Shown: positions 54,937 through 64,000 of the stretch, piece after piece
Layout of the letters: each line of letters opens with the position of its first letter
Numbering within the stretch: position 1 is the first letter of the stretch
Origin: Trinickia diaoshuihuensis
GTDB lineage: Bacteria; Pseudomonadota; Gammaproteobacteria; Burkholderiales; Burkholderiaceae
Length of the DNA: 64,000 bases
Direction: 5' to 3'
NCBI RefSeq assembly: GCF_003390925.1
Contig: NZ_QUBS01000012.1
Location: 1 to 64,000 of the forward strand
Program-made: the position numbers and the translations under genes
Notes under the pieces: generated by a model
Seen by the model: the letters and a program-made list of their open reading frames with translations, nothing else
Databases searched by the model: none
What the model was told of the DNA's origin: nothing

Positions 54937-56295
54937 TCAAGCACGGCGTTCGAGGACCGCGGCGAAAAACCCGTCGGTCGCGTGCCGATGCGGCCACAGC
55001 GACAGGTAATCGCCCATCTCGAGTTCGATTCGCTGCTCGGCGAGCACTTGCCCCGCCGGGATCAGCGCGAAGCCCGGATGATCGGCCAGGAACCGCGTGA
55101 CGATCGCTTCGTTCTCGGCCTCCAGCATGCTGCAGGTCGCATAGACGAGACGGCCGCCCGTTTTCACGAGACGGGCCGCGCTCGCGAGAATCGCGCCTTG
55201 CTTGGGCACCAACTCCTCGACCGACGCGGGGCTTTGGCGCCACTTCAGATCGGGATTGCGGCGCAACGTGCCGAGACCGCTGCACGGCGCATCGACGAGC
55301 ACCCGGTCGATCTTGCCGGCCAACCGTTTGATCTTCGCATCCTGTTCGCTGTCGATGAGCACCGGGTGCACGTTCGACAAACCGCTGCGCGCGAGCCGGG
55401 GCTTGAGCTTGGCCAAGCGCCGATCCGAGACGTCGAACGCATACAGGCGCCCCGTCGAGCGCATCGCGGCGCCCAGCGCCAGCGTTTTACCGCCCGCGCC
55501 GGCGCAAAAATCGACGACCATCTCGCCGCGGCGCGGAGCCACGAGCGCACACAGCAACTGGCTGCCTTCGTCCTGCACTTCGATCCAACCGTCTTCGAAC
55601 GGCTTCAATTTGGTCAACGCCGGCTTGCCCGCGACACGCACGCCGAGCGGCGCGAACGGCGTTGCCCCGGCGTCGATCCCCGACGCTCGCAATGCGTCGA
55701 GCACCTCTTCTCGATTGGCCTTGATCGGGTTCACGCGCAGATCGAGCGGCGCCGGGTAGTTCAGCGCGGCGGCCAGTTGCGAGAGCTCTTGCTCGTCGAA
55801 CCGCTTCGCGAGCGCTTCGACGATCCACTCGGGCAGGTTCGTGCGCACGCGCAGAGGCAAGCTGGCCGGATCGATTTTCGACACGTGCTCGAGCCAGGCG
55901 CCTTCGGCCTCTGATACGAACGGCGCCACCGCCGCGCGGCCCGCCGTCTGCATTAGGCCGAGCAGCGCCAGGCGCCGCGTGGGGTTGCCGCTGCCGCTCT
56001 CCGCCAAATGCGCGAATTCCATGCGCCGGCGCAAAACGGCGAACACGGCCTCGGCGATGATCCCGCGCTCGGCATGGCCGAGCTTCGGATGCGCACGGAA
56101 AAACCGGCTCGTCGTCGCGTCGGCCGGGCCGGTGAACTTCAGAATCTCCGCCAGCAGCGTTTCCGTTTGGCCGATCAAAAAGCCATGCAGCGCGGAGTCG
56201 CGCCGGGCGCTGCCGGTACGACCCGCAACGCGGCCGGCGTTATCCTTGGGCGAGCCTTTTGCCGCACCTTTGTCTTTCTTCTTCATGCTTTTCAT
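54937..56295 (-). CDS. rsmB: RsmB/NOP-family rRNA (cytosine-5) methyltransferase
   Basis: A 452-aa SAM-dependent enzyme that methylates C967-type positions of 16S rRNA. SAM site VDFCAGAGGKTLALGAAM (about 258-275), motif IV VDAPCSGLGTLRRNPD and motif VI TCSMLEAENEAIV hold the two catalytic cysteines. Start ATG 56295 (AAGGGA upstream) overlaps the purN stop (ATGA); an inner ATG lies at 56286. The N-terminal Lys/Ser-rich tail is followed by a NusB-like helical region. The name follows RsmB; other NOP-family members remain possible. Confidence 0.85.
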   Translation of the reverse strand: MKSMKKKDKGAAKGSPKDNAGRVAGRTGSARRDSALHGFLIGQTETLLAEILKFTGPADATTSRFFRAHPKLGHAERGIIAEAVFAVLRRRMEFAHLAESGSGNPTRRLALLGLMQTAGRAAVAPFVSEAEGAWLEHVSKIDPASLPLRVRTNLPEWIVEALAKRFDEQELSQLAAALNYPAPLDLRVNPIKANREEVLDALRASGIDAGATPFAPLGVRVAGKPALTKLKPFEDGWIEVQDEGSQLLCALVAPRRGEMVVDFCAGAGGKTLALGAAMRSTGRLYAFDVSDRRLAKLKPRLARSGLSNVHPVLIDSEQDAKIKRLAGKIDRVLVDAPCSGLGTLRRNPDLKWRQSPASVEELVPKQGAILASAARLVKTGGRLVYATCSMLEAENEAIVTRFLADHPGFALIPAGQVLAEQRIELEMGDYLSLWPHRHATDGFFAAVLERRA

Positions 56296-56942
56296 GCGCT
56301 CGTCCCTTCGGTATCCGAGAAAAACCATTGCGGTTCGGGCGGCGTGACCGTGACGCGCAGCCCCGCGAGCGTCAAACGCCCTTCAACGAACCAGCGCACG
56401 GCGCGCGGATAGATCGCGTGCTCGACGGCCAGCAGGCGCCGCGCGAGCGAGCGCGCGTCGTCCGCGGCCGTCACGGGAATCGCCCCTTGTACGACGATCG
56501 GGCCGTGGTCGAGTTCGGGCGTAACGAAATGGACGGTCGCGCCGTGCAGCGTGACGCCGGCTTGCAGCGCGCGCTCATGCGTGCGCAGGCCGGGAAAGCT
56601 CGGCAGCAGCGACGGGTGGATATTGAGCATGCGGCCCGCGTAGCGCTCGACGAACGTCAGCGTCAGCACGCGCATGAAACCGGCAAGCACGACGAGGTCG
56701 GGCGAAAAGCCGTCGACGACGCCGGCGAGGGCCGCATCGAAGGCCTCGCGATCGGCAAAGCCCCCGTGTTCGACGACGGCCGTCGCGATGCCGTGGGCTG
56801 CCGCGAACGCGAGCCCGGGCGCATCGGGCCGGTTCGACACGACCGCCGCGATGCGCGCCGGCCAGCGCTCGGCGGCGCAGGCGCGTACGATGGCTTCCAT
56901 GTTGCTGCCGCGCCCGGAAATCAAAATCACGATATTTTTCAT
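56292..56942 (-). CDS. purN: Phosphoribosylglycinamide formyltransferase
   Basis: Formylates GAR in purine synthesis with 10-formyl-THF. The 216-aa protein has ILISGRGSNMEAIVRAC (substrate loop, residues 6-22), NIHPSLLPSFPGLRTHERAL with catalytic Asn/His (about 106-125) and ELDHGPIVVQGAIPV with catalytic Asp (about 141-155). Overlaps rsmB by 4 nt on the minus strand. Divergent from ribF. Confidence 0.94.
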   Translation of the reverse strand: MKNIVILISGRGSNMEAIVRACAAERWPARIAAVVSNRPDAPGLAFAAAHGIATAVVEHGGFADREAFDAALAGVVDGFSPDLVVLAGFMRVLTLTFVERYAGRMLNIHPSLLPSFPGLRTHERALQAGVTLHGATVHFVTPELDHGPIVVQGAIPVTAADDARSLARRLLAVEHAIYPRAVRWFVEGRLTLAGLRVTVTPPEPQWFFSDTEGTSA

Positions 56943-57091
56943 CCCGCGATTTTATCACCCGGGGGACCCGCGAAAGCCGCGCGCAGCCGCGCCGGTCCCC
57001 GAGCGTTTATAATCTTCTGCTTTGCGGCATTTGCCGCGCGCCCATCGATGTATGGCTTCGCGGCCCAGCGCCGCCCACCCCAACGGCTATC

Positions 57092-58132
57092 GTGAGAGTC
57101 TTCCGCGGTCTTCCCAACGCCGAAAGCCGCGCGCCCTGCGCGCTGACGATCGGCAACTTCGACGGTGTCCACCGCGGCCACCAGGCGTTGCTCGCCCGTG
57201 TGAGCGAGGCGGCGCATGCGCGCGGCCTGCCGGTCTGCGTGATGACCTTCGAGCCGCACCCGCGCGAGTTTTTCAACCCGGCGGGCGCGCCGCCGCGGAT
57301 CGCCATGCTGCGCGACAAGCTCGAGGCGCTGCGCACCAACGGGGTCGATCGCGTCGTTGTCGAGCACTTCAACCATACGTTCGCGAGTCAAACGCCCGAG
57401 GCGTTCGTCAAACGGATCTTGGTCGACGGCTTGCACGCGCGCTGGGTCCTGATCGGCGACGATTTCCGCTACGGCGCCAAGCGCGCGGGCGACTTCGTCT
57501 CGCTGAAGGCGGCCGGCGAGCAGTACGGCTTCGAGGTCGAGCAGATGCCGACCGTCGCCGACCCGAGCGGCGCCCGCATTTCGAGTTCGGGCGTGCGCGC
57601 CTCGCTCGTCGCGGGCGATCTCGATGCGGCGCGCGCCGCGCTCGGCCGGCCTTATCAGATCAGCGGGCACGTCACGCATGGACTCAAGCTGGGGCGCGAC
57701 CTGGGCTTCCCCACGCTCAATTTGCCGATCGCGCACAAGCGCCCCGCGCTCGCGGGGATCTTCGTCGTGCGCGTTCACGGTATCGAGGACGTCCCGTTGC
57801 CGGCCGTCGCGAGTCTCGGGCTGCGCCCTACCGTCGACGATTCGGGGCGCGTGCTGCTCGAGGTTCATTTACTCGATTGGCACGGCGACGCCTATGGCAA
57901 ACTCGTGCGCGTCGAATTCCTGAAAAAGCTGCGCGACGAGAAGAAGTACCCCGATCTCGAAACGCTGACGGCGGCCATCGCCCACGACGTGGCGGTCGCC
58001 CGCGCTTACTTCGCGGCGCTCGGCGGGGCGAACGCCGCGCCGGGCTCGACGGGCGCCGCGGCGACGAGCGATAGCGCGCCGGGCAGCCGATCGACGGGGT
58101 TTTCCACATCGGCGACAGACCGAATTCGCTGA
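57092..58132 (+). CDS. ribF: Bifunctional riboflavin kinase / FAD synthetase
   Basis: Makes FMN and then FAD. The 346-aa protein has an N-terminal adenylyltransferase ([19 protein letters not shown], with HxGH-type HRGH, about 20-38) and a C-terminal kinase domain ([20 protein letters not shown], about 193-212; [19 protein letters not shown]). It starts with GTG at 57092 (VRVFRGLP). The last 35 residues are an unusual Ala/Ser/Gly-rich tail. No FMN riboswitch is seen upstream. Confidence 0.92.
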   Translation: MRVFRGLPNAESRAPCALTIGNFDGVHRGHQALLARVSEAAHARGLPVCVMTFEPHPREFFNPAGAPPRIAMLRDKLEALRTNGVDRVVVEHFNHTFASQTPEAFVKRILVDGLHARWVLIGDDFRYGAKRAGDFVSLKAAGEQYGFEVEQMPTVADPSGARISSSGVRASLVAGDLDAARAALGRPYQISGHVTHGLKLGRDLGFPTLNLPIAHKRPALAGIFVVRVHGIEDVPLPAVASLGLRPTVDDSGRVLLEVHLLDWHGDAYGKLVRVEFLKKLRDEKKYPDLETLTAAIAHDVAVARAYFAALGGANAAPGSTGAAATSDSAPGSRSTGFSTSATDRIR

Positions 58133-58244
58133 CCGGCCCGCACGAACGCCGGCCCGCGCGCAAGAAGCGTTGGGTCGTGCAATACGACAGATCAATACCG
58201 AAGCGCCCACGGCTCGGGCGCCCACCGTTTTCAGCGATAGCACC

Positions 58245-61082
58245 ATGAGCGACAAAAAAGCCGATTCGAAATCCCAGGCCAAGTATCCGGTCAACCTGCT
58301 CGACACGCCCTTCCCCATGCGCGGCGACTTGCCCAAGCGCGAACCGCAATGGGTCAAAGGCTGGCAAGAGAACCGCATCTACGAGAAGATCCGCGCCGCC
58401 AGCAAGGGCCGGCCGCTGTTCGTGCTGCACGACGGCCCCCCGTACGCCAACGGCGACATCCACCTCGGGCACGCGGTCAACAAGATCCTGAAGGACATCA
58501 TCGTCAAGTCGCGCAACATGGCGGGCTTCGACGCGCCCTACGTGCCGGGCTGGGATTGCCACGGCATGCCGATCGAAATCCAGATCGAGAAGAAGTTCGG
58601 CAAGTCGCTGCCGGCCGAGGAAGTCCAGCGCAAGGCGCGCGCGTACGCGGGCGAGCAAATCGAAACGCAAAAGGCAGGCTTTAGGCGGCTTGGCGTCCTC
58701 GGCGATTGGGACAACCCGTACAAGACGATGAATTTCTCGAACGAGGCGGCCGAGATCCGCGCGCTCGCGAAAATTCTCGAGAAGGGCTACGTCTTCCGCG
58801 GCTTGAAGCCCGTGAACTGGTGCTTCGACTGCGGTTCCGCGCTGGCCGAGGCCGAAGTGGAATACAAGGACCGCGTCGATCCGTCGATCAGCGTGCTGTT
58901 CCCGTTCGCGGAGCCCGAAAAAACGGCGCAAGCGTTCGGCCTCGCAGCCCTGCCGCGCGCCGAGGGCGGCATCGTCATCTGGACGACCACGCCCTGGACG
59001 ATCCCGGCCAACCAAGCATTGAACGTGCACCCCGAACTCGACTATGCGCTCGTCGATACGGAGCGCGGTCTGCTCGTGCTCGCACAAGAGCGCGTCGATG
59101 CATCGCTCAAGCAGTTCGGCCTGACGGGCAGCGTCATCGCCACCGCGGCGGGCGCGAAACTCGTCAATCTGCGCTTTCATCATCCGCTCGCATCGGCGCA
59201 TCCGGGCTACAAGCGCACCGCGCCCGTTTATCTCGGCGAATACGTGACGATCGATTCGGGGACGGGCGTCGTGCACTCGTCGCCGGCCTACGGCGTCGAA
59301 GACTTCGTCTCGTGCAAGTCGCACGGCATGGCCGATTCCGACATCATCAACCCCGTGATGGGCGACGGCCGGTATATCGAATCGCTGCCGCTCTTCGGCG
59401 GGCTCACCATCTGGGAAGCCAATCCCAAAGTCGTCGAGGCGCTGACCGCCGCGGGCACGCTGCTGCATACCGAGAAGTATCAGCATAGCTACATGCATTG
59501 CTGGCGCCACAAGACGCCGATCATCTACCGCGCCACGTCGCAATGGTTCGCGGGCATGGACTTGACGCCGAAGGAAGGCGGCGCGACGCTGCGCGAAACG
59601 GCATTGGCCGGCGTCGAGGCCACGGCGTTCTACCCGTCGTGGGGTAAGCAGCGGCTGTTCAACATGATCGCGAATCGCCCCGACTGGACGCTCTCGCGCC
59701 AACGTCAATGGGGCGTACCAATGGCGTTCTTCGTGCACAAGGAGACGGGCGAATTGCATCCGCGCACGCTCGAGTTGCTCGAAGCCGTCGCACAGCGCGT
59801 CGAGGCCGGCGGGATCGAGGCATGGCAAACGCTCGACCCGCGCGAACTGCTTGGCGACGACGCCAATCTCTATGAAAAGAACCGCGACACGCTCGACGTC
59901 TGGTTCGATTCGGGCACGACCCATTGGCACGTGCTGCGCGGCTCGCATAAAGCGGTCTCGCATTTTCCGGCCGATTTGTACCTCGAAGGTTCCGACCAGC
60001 ACCGCGGCTGGTTCCACTCGTCGCTGCTGACCGCTTCGATGCTCGACGGCCGCGCGCCGTATCGCGCGCTGCTCACGCACGGCTTCACCGTCGACGGCGA
60101 AGGCCGCAAGATGAGCAAGTCGCTCGGCAACGGGATTGACCCGCACGACGTGGCGAACCGGCTCGGCGCCGAGATCATCCGCCTATGGATCGCCTCGACC
60201 GACTACTCGGGCGAGCTCGCGATCTCCGAGGAAATTCTCAAGCGCGTCACCGAGAGCTATCGCCGCATCCGCAACACGCTGCGCTTCTTGCTCGCGAACC
60301 TGTCCGATTTCGATTACGCCCAGCATGCGTTGCCGGTGGACGCTTGGCTGGAGATCGACCGCTACGCCGTGGCGCTGGCCGGCGAATTGCAAAAGGACAT
60401 CCTCGCGCACTACGAGAAGTACGAATTCCACCCGGTGGTCGCCAAGCTGCAGACGTTCTGCTCGGAGGATCTCGGCGGGTTCTATCTCGACGTCCTCAAG
60501 GATCGCCTCTACACGAGCGCGGCGAACTCGCCCGCACGCCGTTCGGCGCAAACGGCGCTGTATCACATCGCCCAAGGGTTGCTGCGCGTCATGGCGCCGT
60601 TCCTTTCGTTCACGGCCGAGGAAGCATGGAAAGTCTTCCAACCGGGCAGCGATACGATCTTTACCGAAACGTACTACGCATATCCCGGCGTCCCGGCAGC
60701 GGAGGGCTTGCTCTCGAAATGGTCGCTGCTGCGGGCGGTACGCGGCAACGTCATGAAGGCGCTCGAGGAAGCACGCTCGACCGATCAAATCGGCTCGTCG
60801 CTGCAAGCGGAAGTGACCGTGCGCGCAACGGGCGCAGCTTATGACGCGCTCGCGAGCCTCGGCGACGATCTGAAATTCGTCTTCATCACCTCAGATGCGA
60901 CGCTCGTGAAGGTCGACTCGGACGCCGACGAAGGCGTCGATGTGATCAGCTCGAAGTACCTCAAATGCGAACGCTGCTGGCACTATCGCGCCGACGTGGG
61001 CGCGCACCCCGACCATCCGACGCTATGCGGGCGGTGCTTCAGCAACCTGTTCGGCGATGGCGAAAAAAGGAGCGCGGCATAA
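58245..61082 (+). CDS. ileS: Isoleucyl-tRNA synthetase
   Basis: Charges tRNA-Ile. The 945-aa class Ia enzyme has the HIGH motif in [16 protein letters not shown] (about 66-81), KMSKS in [11 protein letters not shown] (about 623-633), the CP1 editing domain in between and C-terminal zinc cysteines ([22 protein letters not shown]). Starts at ATG 58245, family position. The stop TAATG overlaps the lspA start by one base, so both are co-translated. Confidence 0.95.
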   Translation: MSDKKADSKSQAKYPVNLLDTPFPMRGDLPKREPQWVKGWQENRIYEKIRAASKGRPLFVLHDGPPYANGDIHLGHAVNKILKDIIVKSRNMAGFDAPYVPGWDCHGMPIEIQIEKKFGKSLPAEEVQRKARAYAGEQIETQKAGFRRLGVLGDWDNPYKTMNFSNEAAEIRALAKILEKGYVFRGLKPVNWCFDCGSALAEAEVEYKDRVDPSISVLFPFAEPEKTAQAFGLAALPRAEGGIVIWTTTPWTIPANQALNVHPELDYALVDTERGLLVLAQERVDASLKQFGLTGSVIATAAGAKLVNLRFHHPLASAHPGYKRTAPVYLGEYVTIDSGTGVVHSSPAYGVEDFVSCKSHGMADSDIINPVMGDGRYIESLPLFGGLTIWEANPKVVEALTAAGTLLHTEKYQHSYMHCWRHKTPIIYRATSQWFAGMDLTPKEGGATLRETALAGVEATAFYPSWGKQRLFNMIANRPDWTLSRQRQWGVPMAFFVHKETGELHPRTLELLEAVAQRVEAGGIEAWQTLDPRELLGDDANLYEKNRDTLDVWFDSGTTHWHVLRGSHKAVSHFPADLYLEGSDQHRGWFHSSLLTASMLDGRAPYRALLTHGFTVDGEGRKMSKSLGNGIDPHDVANRLGAEIIRLWIASTDYSGELAISEEILKRVTESYRRIRNTLRFLLANLSDFDYAQHALPVDAWLEIDRYAVALAGELQKDILAHYEKYEFHPVVAKLQTFCSEDLGGFYLDVLKDRLYTSAANSPARRSAQTALYHIAQGLLRVMAPFLSFTAEEAWKVFQPGSDTIFTETYYAYPGVPAAEGLLSKWSLLRAVRGNVMKALEEARSTDQIGSSLQAEVTVRATGAAYDALASLGDDLKFVFITSDATLVKVDSDADEGVDVISSKYLKCERCWHYRADVGAHPDHPTLCGRCFSNLFGDGEKRSAA

Positions 61083-61588
61083 TGGCTAAATCGCGTTCGA
61101 TGCAAACGAGCACGTCGTCGTCCCTGGCTCCGTGGCTCGGCATTTCGCTGATCGTCATCTTGTTCGATCAGCTCACGAAGATCGCGGTCAAGAAGGTGTT
61201 CGCTTATGCCACGCCTTACGCCATCACGCCGTTCTTCAATTTCCTGCTGCTGTTCAACCGCGGGGCCGCGTTCAACTTTTTGTCGGAGGCCAGCGGCTGG
61301 CAACGATGGGCCTTCACGGCGCTCGGTGTGGCGGCGGCCTGCGTGATCGTGTACTTGCTCAAGCGCCACGGCAATCAGCGGCTCTTTTGCACCGCGCTGG
61401 CGCTCATCATGGGCGGTGCGCTCGGTAACGTCATCGACCGGCTCGTGCATGGCCGCGTGATCGACTTCCTCGACTTTCACGTCGGCGGCTGGCATTGGCC
61501 CTCGTTCAACTTGGCGGACAGCGCGATCGTCGTCGGCGCCGCGCTGCTCGTGCTCGACGAGTTGCGTCGCGTGCGCGGCGCGCGCTAA
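61082..61588 (+). CDS. lspA: Lipoprotein signal peptidase (signal peptidase II)
   Basis: Cleaves prolipoprotein signal peptides in the inner membrane. The 168-aa protein has four TM helices and both catalytic aspartates, in [11 protein letters not shown] (about 113-123) and [11 protein letters not shown] (about 140-150), plus [10 protein letters not shown] (about 58-67). Overlaps ileS by one base, the classical gene pair. Confidence 0.94.
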   Translation: MAKSRSMQTSTSSSLAPWLGISLIVILFDQLTKIAVKKVFAYATPYAITPFFNFLLLFNRGAAFNFLSEASGWQRWAFTALGVAAACVIVYLLKRHGNQRLFCTALALIMGGALGNVIDRLVHGRVIDFLDFHVGGWHWPSFNLADSAIVVGAALLVLDELRRVRGAR

Positions 61589-61658
61589 AGTCCGGCGCGG
61601 GCCGCATCGCCGCAGCGGTATGCGGCCCGTCCTGTCACGCGTGCATTCGGAGGCAACG

Positions 61659-62873
61659 TTGGCAACCGCAGAACTCGAAGGCAAGCGCGTCCTGCTCGGT
61701 ATGACGGGCGGCATCGCTTGTTACAAGATCGCCGAGCTCACGCGGCTCATGACGAAGGCCGGCGCGAGCGTGCAGGTCGCGATGACCGAAGCCGCGACGC
61801 AGTTCATTACGCCCGTCACGATGCAGGCGTTGTCGGGGCATCCCGTGTTCACGAGCCAATGGGATGCGCGCATCGACAACAACATGCCGCATATCGATTT
61901 GTCGCGCGCCGCCGATGCCATCGTCATCGCGCCGGCCTCGGCGGATTTTCTGGCCAAGCTCGCGCACGGGCGTGCCGACGATTTGCTCTCGATCCTTTGC
62001 CTCGCGCGCGAGTGCCCGCTACTCGTCGTCCCCGCCATGAACCGGCAGATGTGGAGCAATCCGGCCACTCAGCGCAACGTCGCACAATTGCGGGCGGACG
62101 GCGTGATCATCCTCGGCCCCGACGCGGGATCGCAGGCCTGCGGCGAGGTCGGCGAAGGCCGCATGATCGAACCGGAAGCCGCGTACGAAGCCATCGTCTC
62201 GTTCTTCCGGCCGAAGTTGCTCGCCGGCCGGCGCGTGCTGATCACCGCGGGCCCGACGTTCGAGCCGATCGACCCCGTGCGCGGGATCACGAACCGCTCG
62301 AGCGGCAAGATGGGCTTCGCGCTCGCGCGGGCCGCGAGCCAAGCCGGCGCCGACGTGCGGTTGATCGCGGGCCCCGTTGCGCTCTCCACACCATGGGGCG
62401 TCGAGCGTGAGGACGTGGAAACGGCACAGCAGATGCACGATGCCGTCATGCACGCCGTGGCCGACTACGACGTATTCGTCGCGGTGGCGGCCGTGGCCGA
62501 CTGGCGCGTTGCACAGGCGAGCGAGCACAAGATCAAAAAGACCGAGACGCACTCGGTGCCGACGTTGTCGTTCGTCGAAAATCCCGACATTCTCGCCACG
62601 GTGGCGCATCTGCCGAACCCGCCGTTTTGCGTCGGTTTTGCAGCGGAGAGCGGCAACCTCGAAGCAAACGGCGAACAGAAGCGGATGAGAAAGAACGTTC
62701 CGCTCTTGATCGGCAACCTCGGCCCCGCCACGTTCGGTCGCGACGATAACGAGGTCGTGCTGTTCGATGCTTCGGGGGTGACGCGGTTGCCGCGCGCGGG
62801 CAAGGACGCGTTGGCGAGCGTGCTGATCGCCGAGATTGCGCGGCGCCTGCCCGACGCAAGCCTCATCTCCTAG
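61659..62873 (+). CDS. coaBC: Bifunctional phosphopantothenoylcysteine decarboxylase / phosphopantothenate-cysteine ligase
   Basis: Two consecutive steps of coenzyme A synthesis. The 404-aa protein has the flavin-binding GMTGGIACYKIAELTRLMTK (about 11-30), PAMNRQMWSNPATQRNV (about 125-141) and the catalytic Cys in SQACGEVGEGRM (about 157-168), then the CoaB half with TAGPTFEPIDPVRGITNRSS (about 194-213). I chose TTG 61659 since GGAGG lies 5 nt upstream; the GTG at 61641 is an alternative. Follows lspA by 70 nt. Confidence 0.92.
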   Translation: MATAELEGKRVLLGMTGGIACYKIAELTRLMTKAGASVQVAMTEAATQFITPVTMQALSGHPVFTSQWDARIDNNMPHIDLSRAADAIVIAPASADFLAKLAHGRADDLLSILCLARECPLLVVPAMNRQMWSNPATQRNVAQLRADGVIILGPDAGSQACGEVGEGRMIEPEAAYEAIVSFFRPKLLAGRRVLITAGPTFEPIDPVRGITNRSSGKMGFALARAASQAGADVRLIAGPVALSTPWGVEREDVETAQQMHDAVMHAVADYDVFVAVAAVADWRVAQASEHKIKKTETHSVPTLSFVENPDILATVAHLPNPPFCVGFAAESGNLEANGEQKRMRKNVPLLIGNLGPATFGRDDNEVVLFDASGVTRLPRAGKDALASVLIAEIARRLPDASLIS

Positions 62874-62925
62874 CTGGACCTGACGAAGAAGCGGCCCGCC
62901 GGGCCGCCCGCCTTACCCGGAACCC

Positions 62926-63372
62926 ATGAAACTCGACCTGAAGATCCTCGACGCGCGCATGCGCGAACATCTCCCGGCCTACGCCACCCCCGGCAGTGCC
63001 GGCCTCGATCTGCGCGCCTGTATCGATCACGCGTTGACGCTCGAGCCCGGCCAGACGGCGCTCATTCCCACGGGCCTCGCGATACATGTCGGCGACCCCG
63101 GCTACGCCGCGCTGATCCTCCCGCGTTCTGGGCTCGGTCATAAGCACGGCATCGTCTTGGGCAATCTCGTCGGCTTGATCGATTCCGACTACCAAGGCGA
63201 GCTCATGATTTCGACGTGGAACCGCGGACAGACGAACTTCACGCTGAACCCGATGGAACGCTTGGCTCAACTCGTCATCGTTCCGGTGGTGCAGGCACAG
63301 TTCAACATCGTCGACGAATTTGCCGCGAGCGAACGCGGCACCGGCGGCTTCGGCAGCACCGGCAAGCATTGA
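62926..63372 (+). CDS. dut: Deoxyuridine 5'-triphosphate nucleotidohydrolase
   Basis: Hydrolyses dUTP to dUMP, limiting uracil in DNA. The 148-aa trimeric enzyme has all motifs: [11 protein letters not shown] (about 24-34), [11 protein letters not shown] (about 65-75), [17 protein letters not shown] (about 84-100) and [11 protein letters not shown] at the C-terminus (arm that closes the site). Downstream of coaBC by 52 nt, a common pair. Confidence 0.95.
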   Translation: MKLDLKILDARMREHLPAYATPGSAGLDLRACIDHALTLEPGQTALIPTGLAIHVGDPGYAALILPRSGLGHKHGIVLGNLVGLIDSDYQGELMISTWNRGQTNFTLNPMERLAQLVIVPVVQAQFNIVDEFAASERGTGGFGSTGKH

Positions 63373-63440
63373 TCCTTCGATTCATGGATCGCTAGGCGCC
63401 GCCGGGCGCGGACGCTAACGCCCAAGCCAAGAACGCCCCA

Positions 63441-63477
63441 AAAAAAACGGCGCTTCCTGATACGAAGCGCCGTTTTT
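63441..63477. terminator. Bidirectional terminator between dut and clpA
   Basis: A-run, stem ACGGCGCTTC / GAAGCGCCGT of 10 bp, loop CTGATAC, T-run. Ends both converging genes. Confidence 0.94.
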
Positions 63478-63514
63478 TACATCGGCGAACCGGAGTTCAC
63501 CTAGCCTTGCTCGA

Positions 63515-64000
63515 TTACTCGACTTCCACCGTCTCCGGATTCGGATTGCGCGGGGCGGCATTCTCGTCGAACGTCAGTTGCACCTTGTCGCTTTCGTCGA
63601 CGTCGACCGTGACGCGCCCTCCGCTCATCAGCTTGCCGAACAGCAACTCGTCGGCCAGCGCACGGCGTATCGTGTCTTGGATGAGGCGCTGCATCGGCCG
63701 CGCGCCCATCAACGGATCGAAACCATGCTTCGCGAGGTGCTTGCGCAGCGCATCGGTGAAGAGCGCATCGACCTTTTTCTCGTGCAGTTGATCTTCAAGC
63801 TGCATGAGGAACTTGTCGACCACGCGCATGATGATTTCCTCATCGAGCGAGCGGAAGCTGATGACCGCGTCGAGCCGGTTGCGGAACTCGGGCGTGAACA
63901 TCCGCTTGATGTCGGCCATTTCGTCGCCCGTTTCGCGGCGCGACGTGAAGCCGATCGTCCCTTTCTGCATCGATTCCGCGCCCGCATTCGTCGTCATGAT
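63515..64000 (-). CDS. clpA: ATP-dependent Clp protease ATP-binding subunit ClpA (C-terminal part)
   Basis: The last 162 or so residues of ClpA, the unfoldase that feeds ClpP. Landmarks: MTTNAGAESMQKGTIGF (end of the second AAA+ module core), FRNRLDAVISFRSL (sensor/arg-finger helix), KHGFDPLMGARPMQRLIQDT (Sensor-2 region) and the acidic C-terminus ENAAPRNPNPETVEVE. The gene starts outside the window. ClpA is preferred over ClpB by this C-terminus. Confidence 0.9.
   Translation of the reverse strand: MMTTNAGAESMQKGTIGFTSRRETGDEMADIKRMFTPEFRNRLDAVISFRSLDEEIIMRVVDKFLMQLEDQLHEKKVDALFTDALRKHLAKHGFDPLMGARPMQRLIQDTIRRALADELLFGKLMSGGRVTVDVDESDKVQLTFDENAAPRNPNPETVEVE

Noticed and set aside
56943-57091. 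Possible FMN riboswitch before ribF
   Set aside because: The short upstream region lacks the conserved RFN element helices; also this class normally precedes ribB or transport genes.
57828-60146. Very long open frame on the minus strand opposite ribF and ileS
   Set aside because: It is the complement of well-identified ileS and ribF coding DNA; GC-rich codon bias leaves the opposite frame free of stops. No family features.

Overview
The window looks like chromosomal DNA of a Burkholderiaceae bacterium (Burkholderia sensu lato, Paraburkholderia/Trinickia-like). It is GC-rich with strongly GC-biased third codon positions. It carries C- paralogues of L28/L33, a Burkholderia-type 16-strand porin, and a beta-proteobacterial order of housekeeping genes (ileS-lspA-coaBC-dut, purN-rsmB, nadB/nadC/nadA, rpmB-rpmG). 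Species assignment is inference from gene content; no database search was possible.

Layout. 1-4980 is an assimilatory sulfur locus (cysD, cysH, a DUF934 protein, cysI; divergent cysB). The cysD copy is broken by a 70-bp tandem duplication. 5062-8790 holds an orphan ABC binding protein, a tRNA-Leu(CAA) with a terminator, then a scar of two decayed genes (a DUF1016 nuclease with its core deleted and a decapitated serine protease) and an aminotransferase. 8943-13751 carries a small LprI-like protein and an iron-uptake operon (TonB-dependent receptor, two tiny membrane proteins, a PepSY membrane protein) preceded by a Fur-box-like site.

14033-32313 is a galacturonan/uronate (pectin) utilisation island. 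It contains an exported GH28 polygalacturonase, a porin, a TRAP transporter (dctP-dctQ-dctM), an MFS hexuronate-type transporter, uronate dehydrogenase, an SMP-30 lactonase, an IlvD/Edd dehydratase, a DHDPS-family dehydratase plus a semialdehyde dehydrogenase (route to 2-oxoglutarate), and an HpcH/HpaI aldolase, hydroxypyruvate isomerase and tartronate-semialdehyde reductase (route to pyruvate and glycerate). A GntR/FadR regulator lies inside. A TTGT-N3-ACAA palindrome occurs in front of the separate transcripts and is the likely operator of that regulator.

32338-34158 is a CopC/outer-membrane/DUF2946 cluster, probably copper-related. 34334-38674 has rsuA, an NAD-epimerase-like protein, a ferredoxin-reductase-like flavoenzyme, and argD, which is preceded by a 22-codon arginine-rich ORF and a terminator with attenuator-like geometry. 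38788-43684 is a complete branched-chain amino acid ABC operon (livHMGF plus binding protein). The rest is housekeeping: an unknown 241-aa protein, ispH, an FKBP-type isomerase, radC, rpmB/rpmG, nadB, nadC/nadA, a fatty acid desaturase, an MscS-type channel, rsmB, purN, ribF, ileS, lspA, coaBC, dut and the 3' part of clpA.

Most likely new biology: the arginine-codon attenuator in front of argD, the operator shared across the pectin island, and the divergent DHDPS-family enzyme with the IlvD dehydratase that appears to replace the usual aldarate dehydratase.
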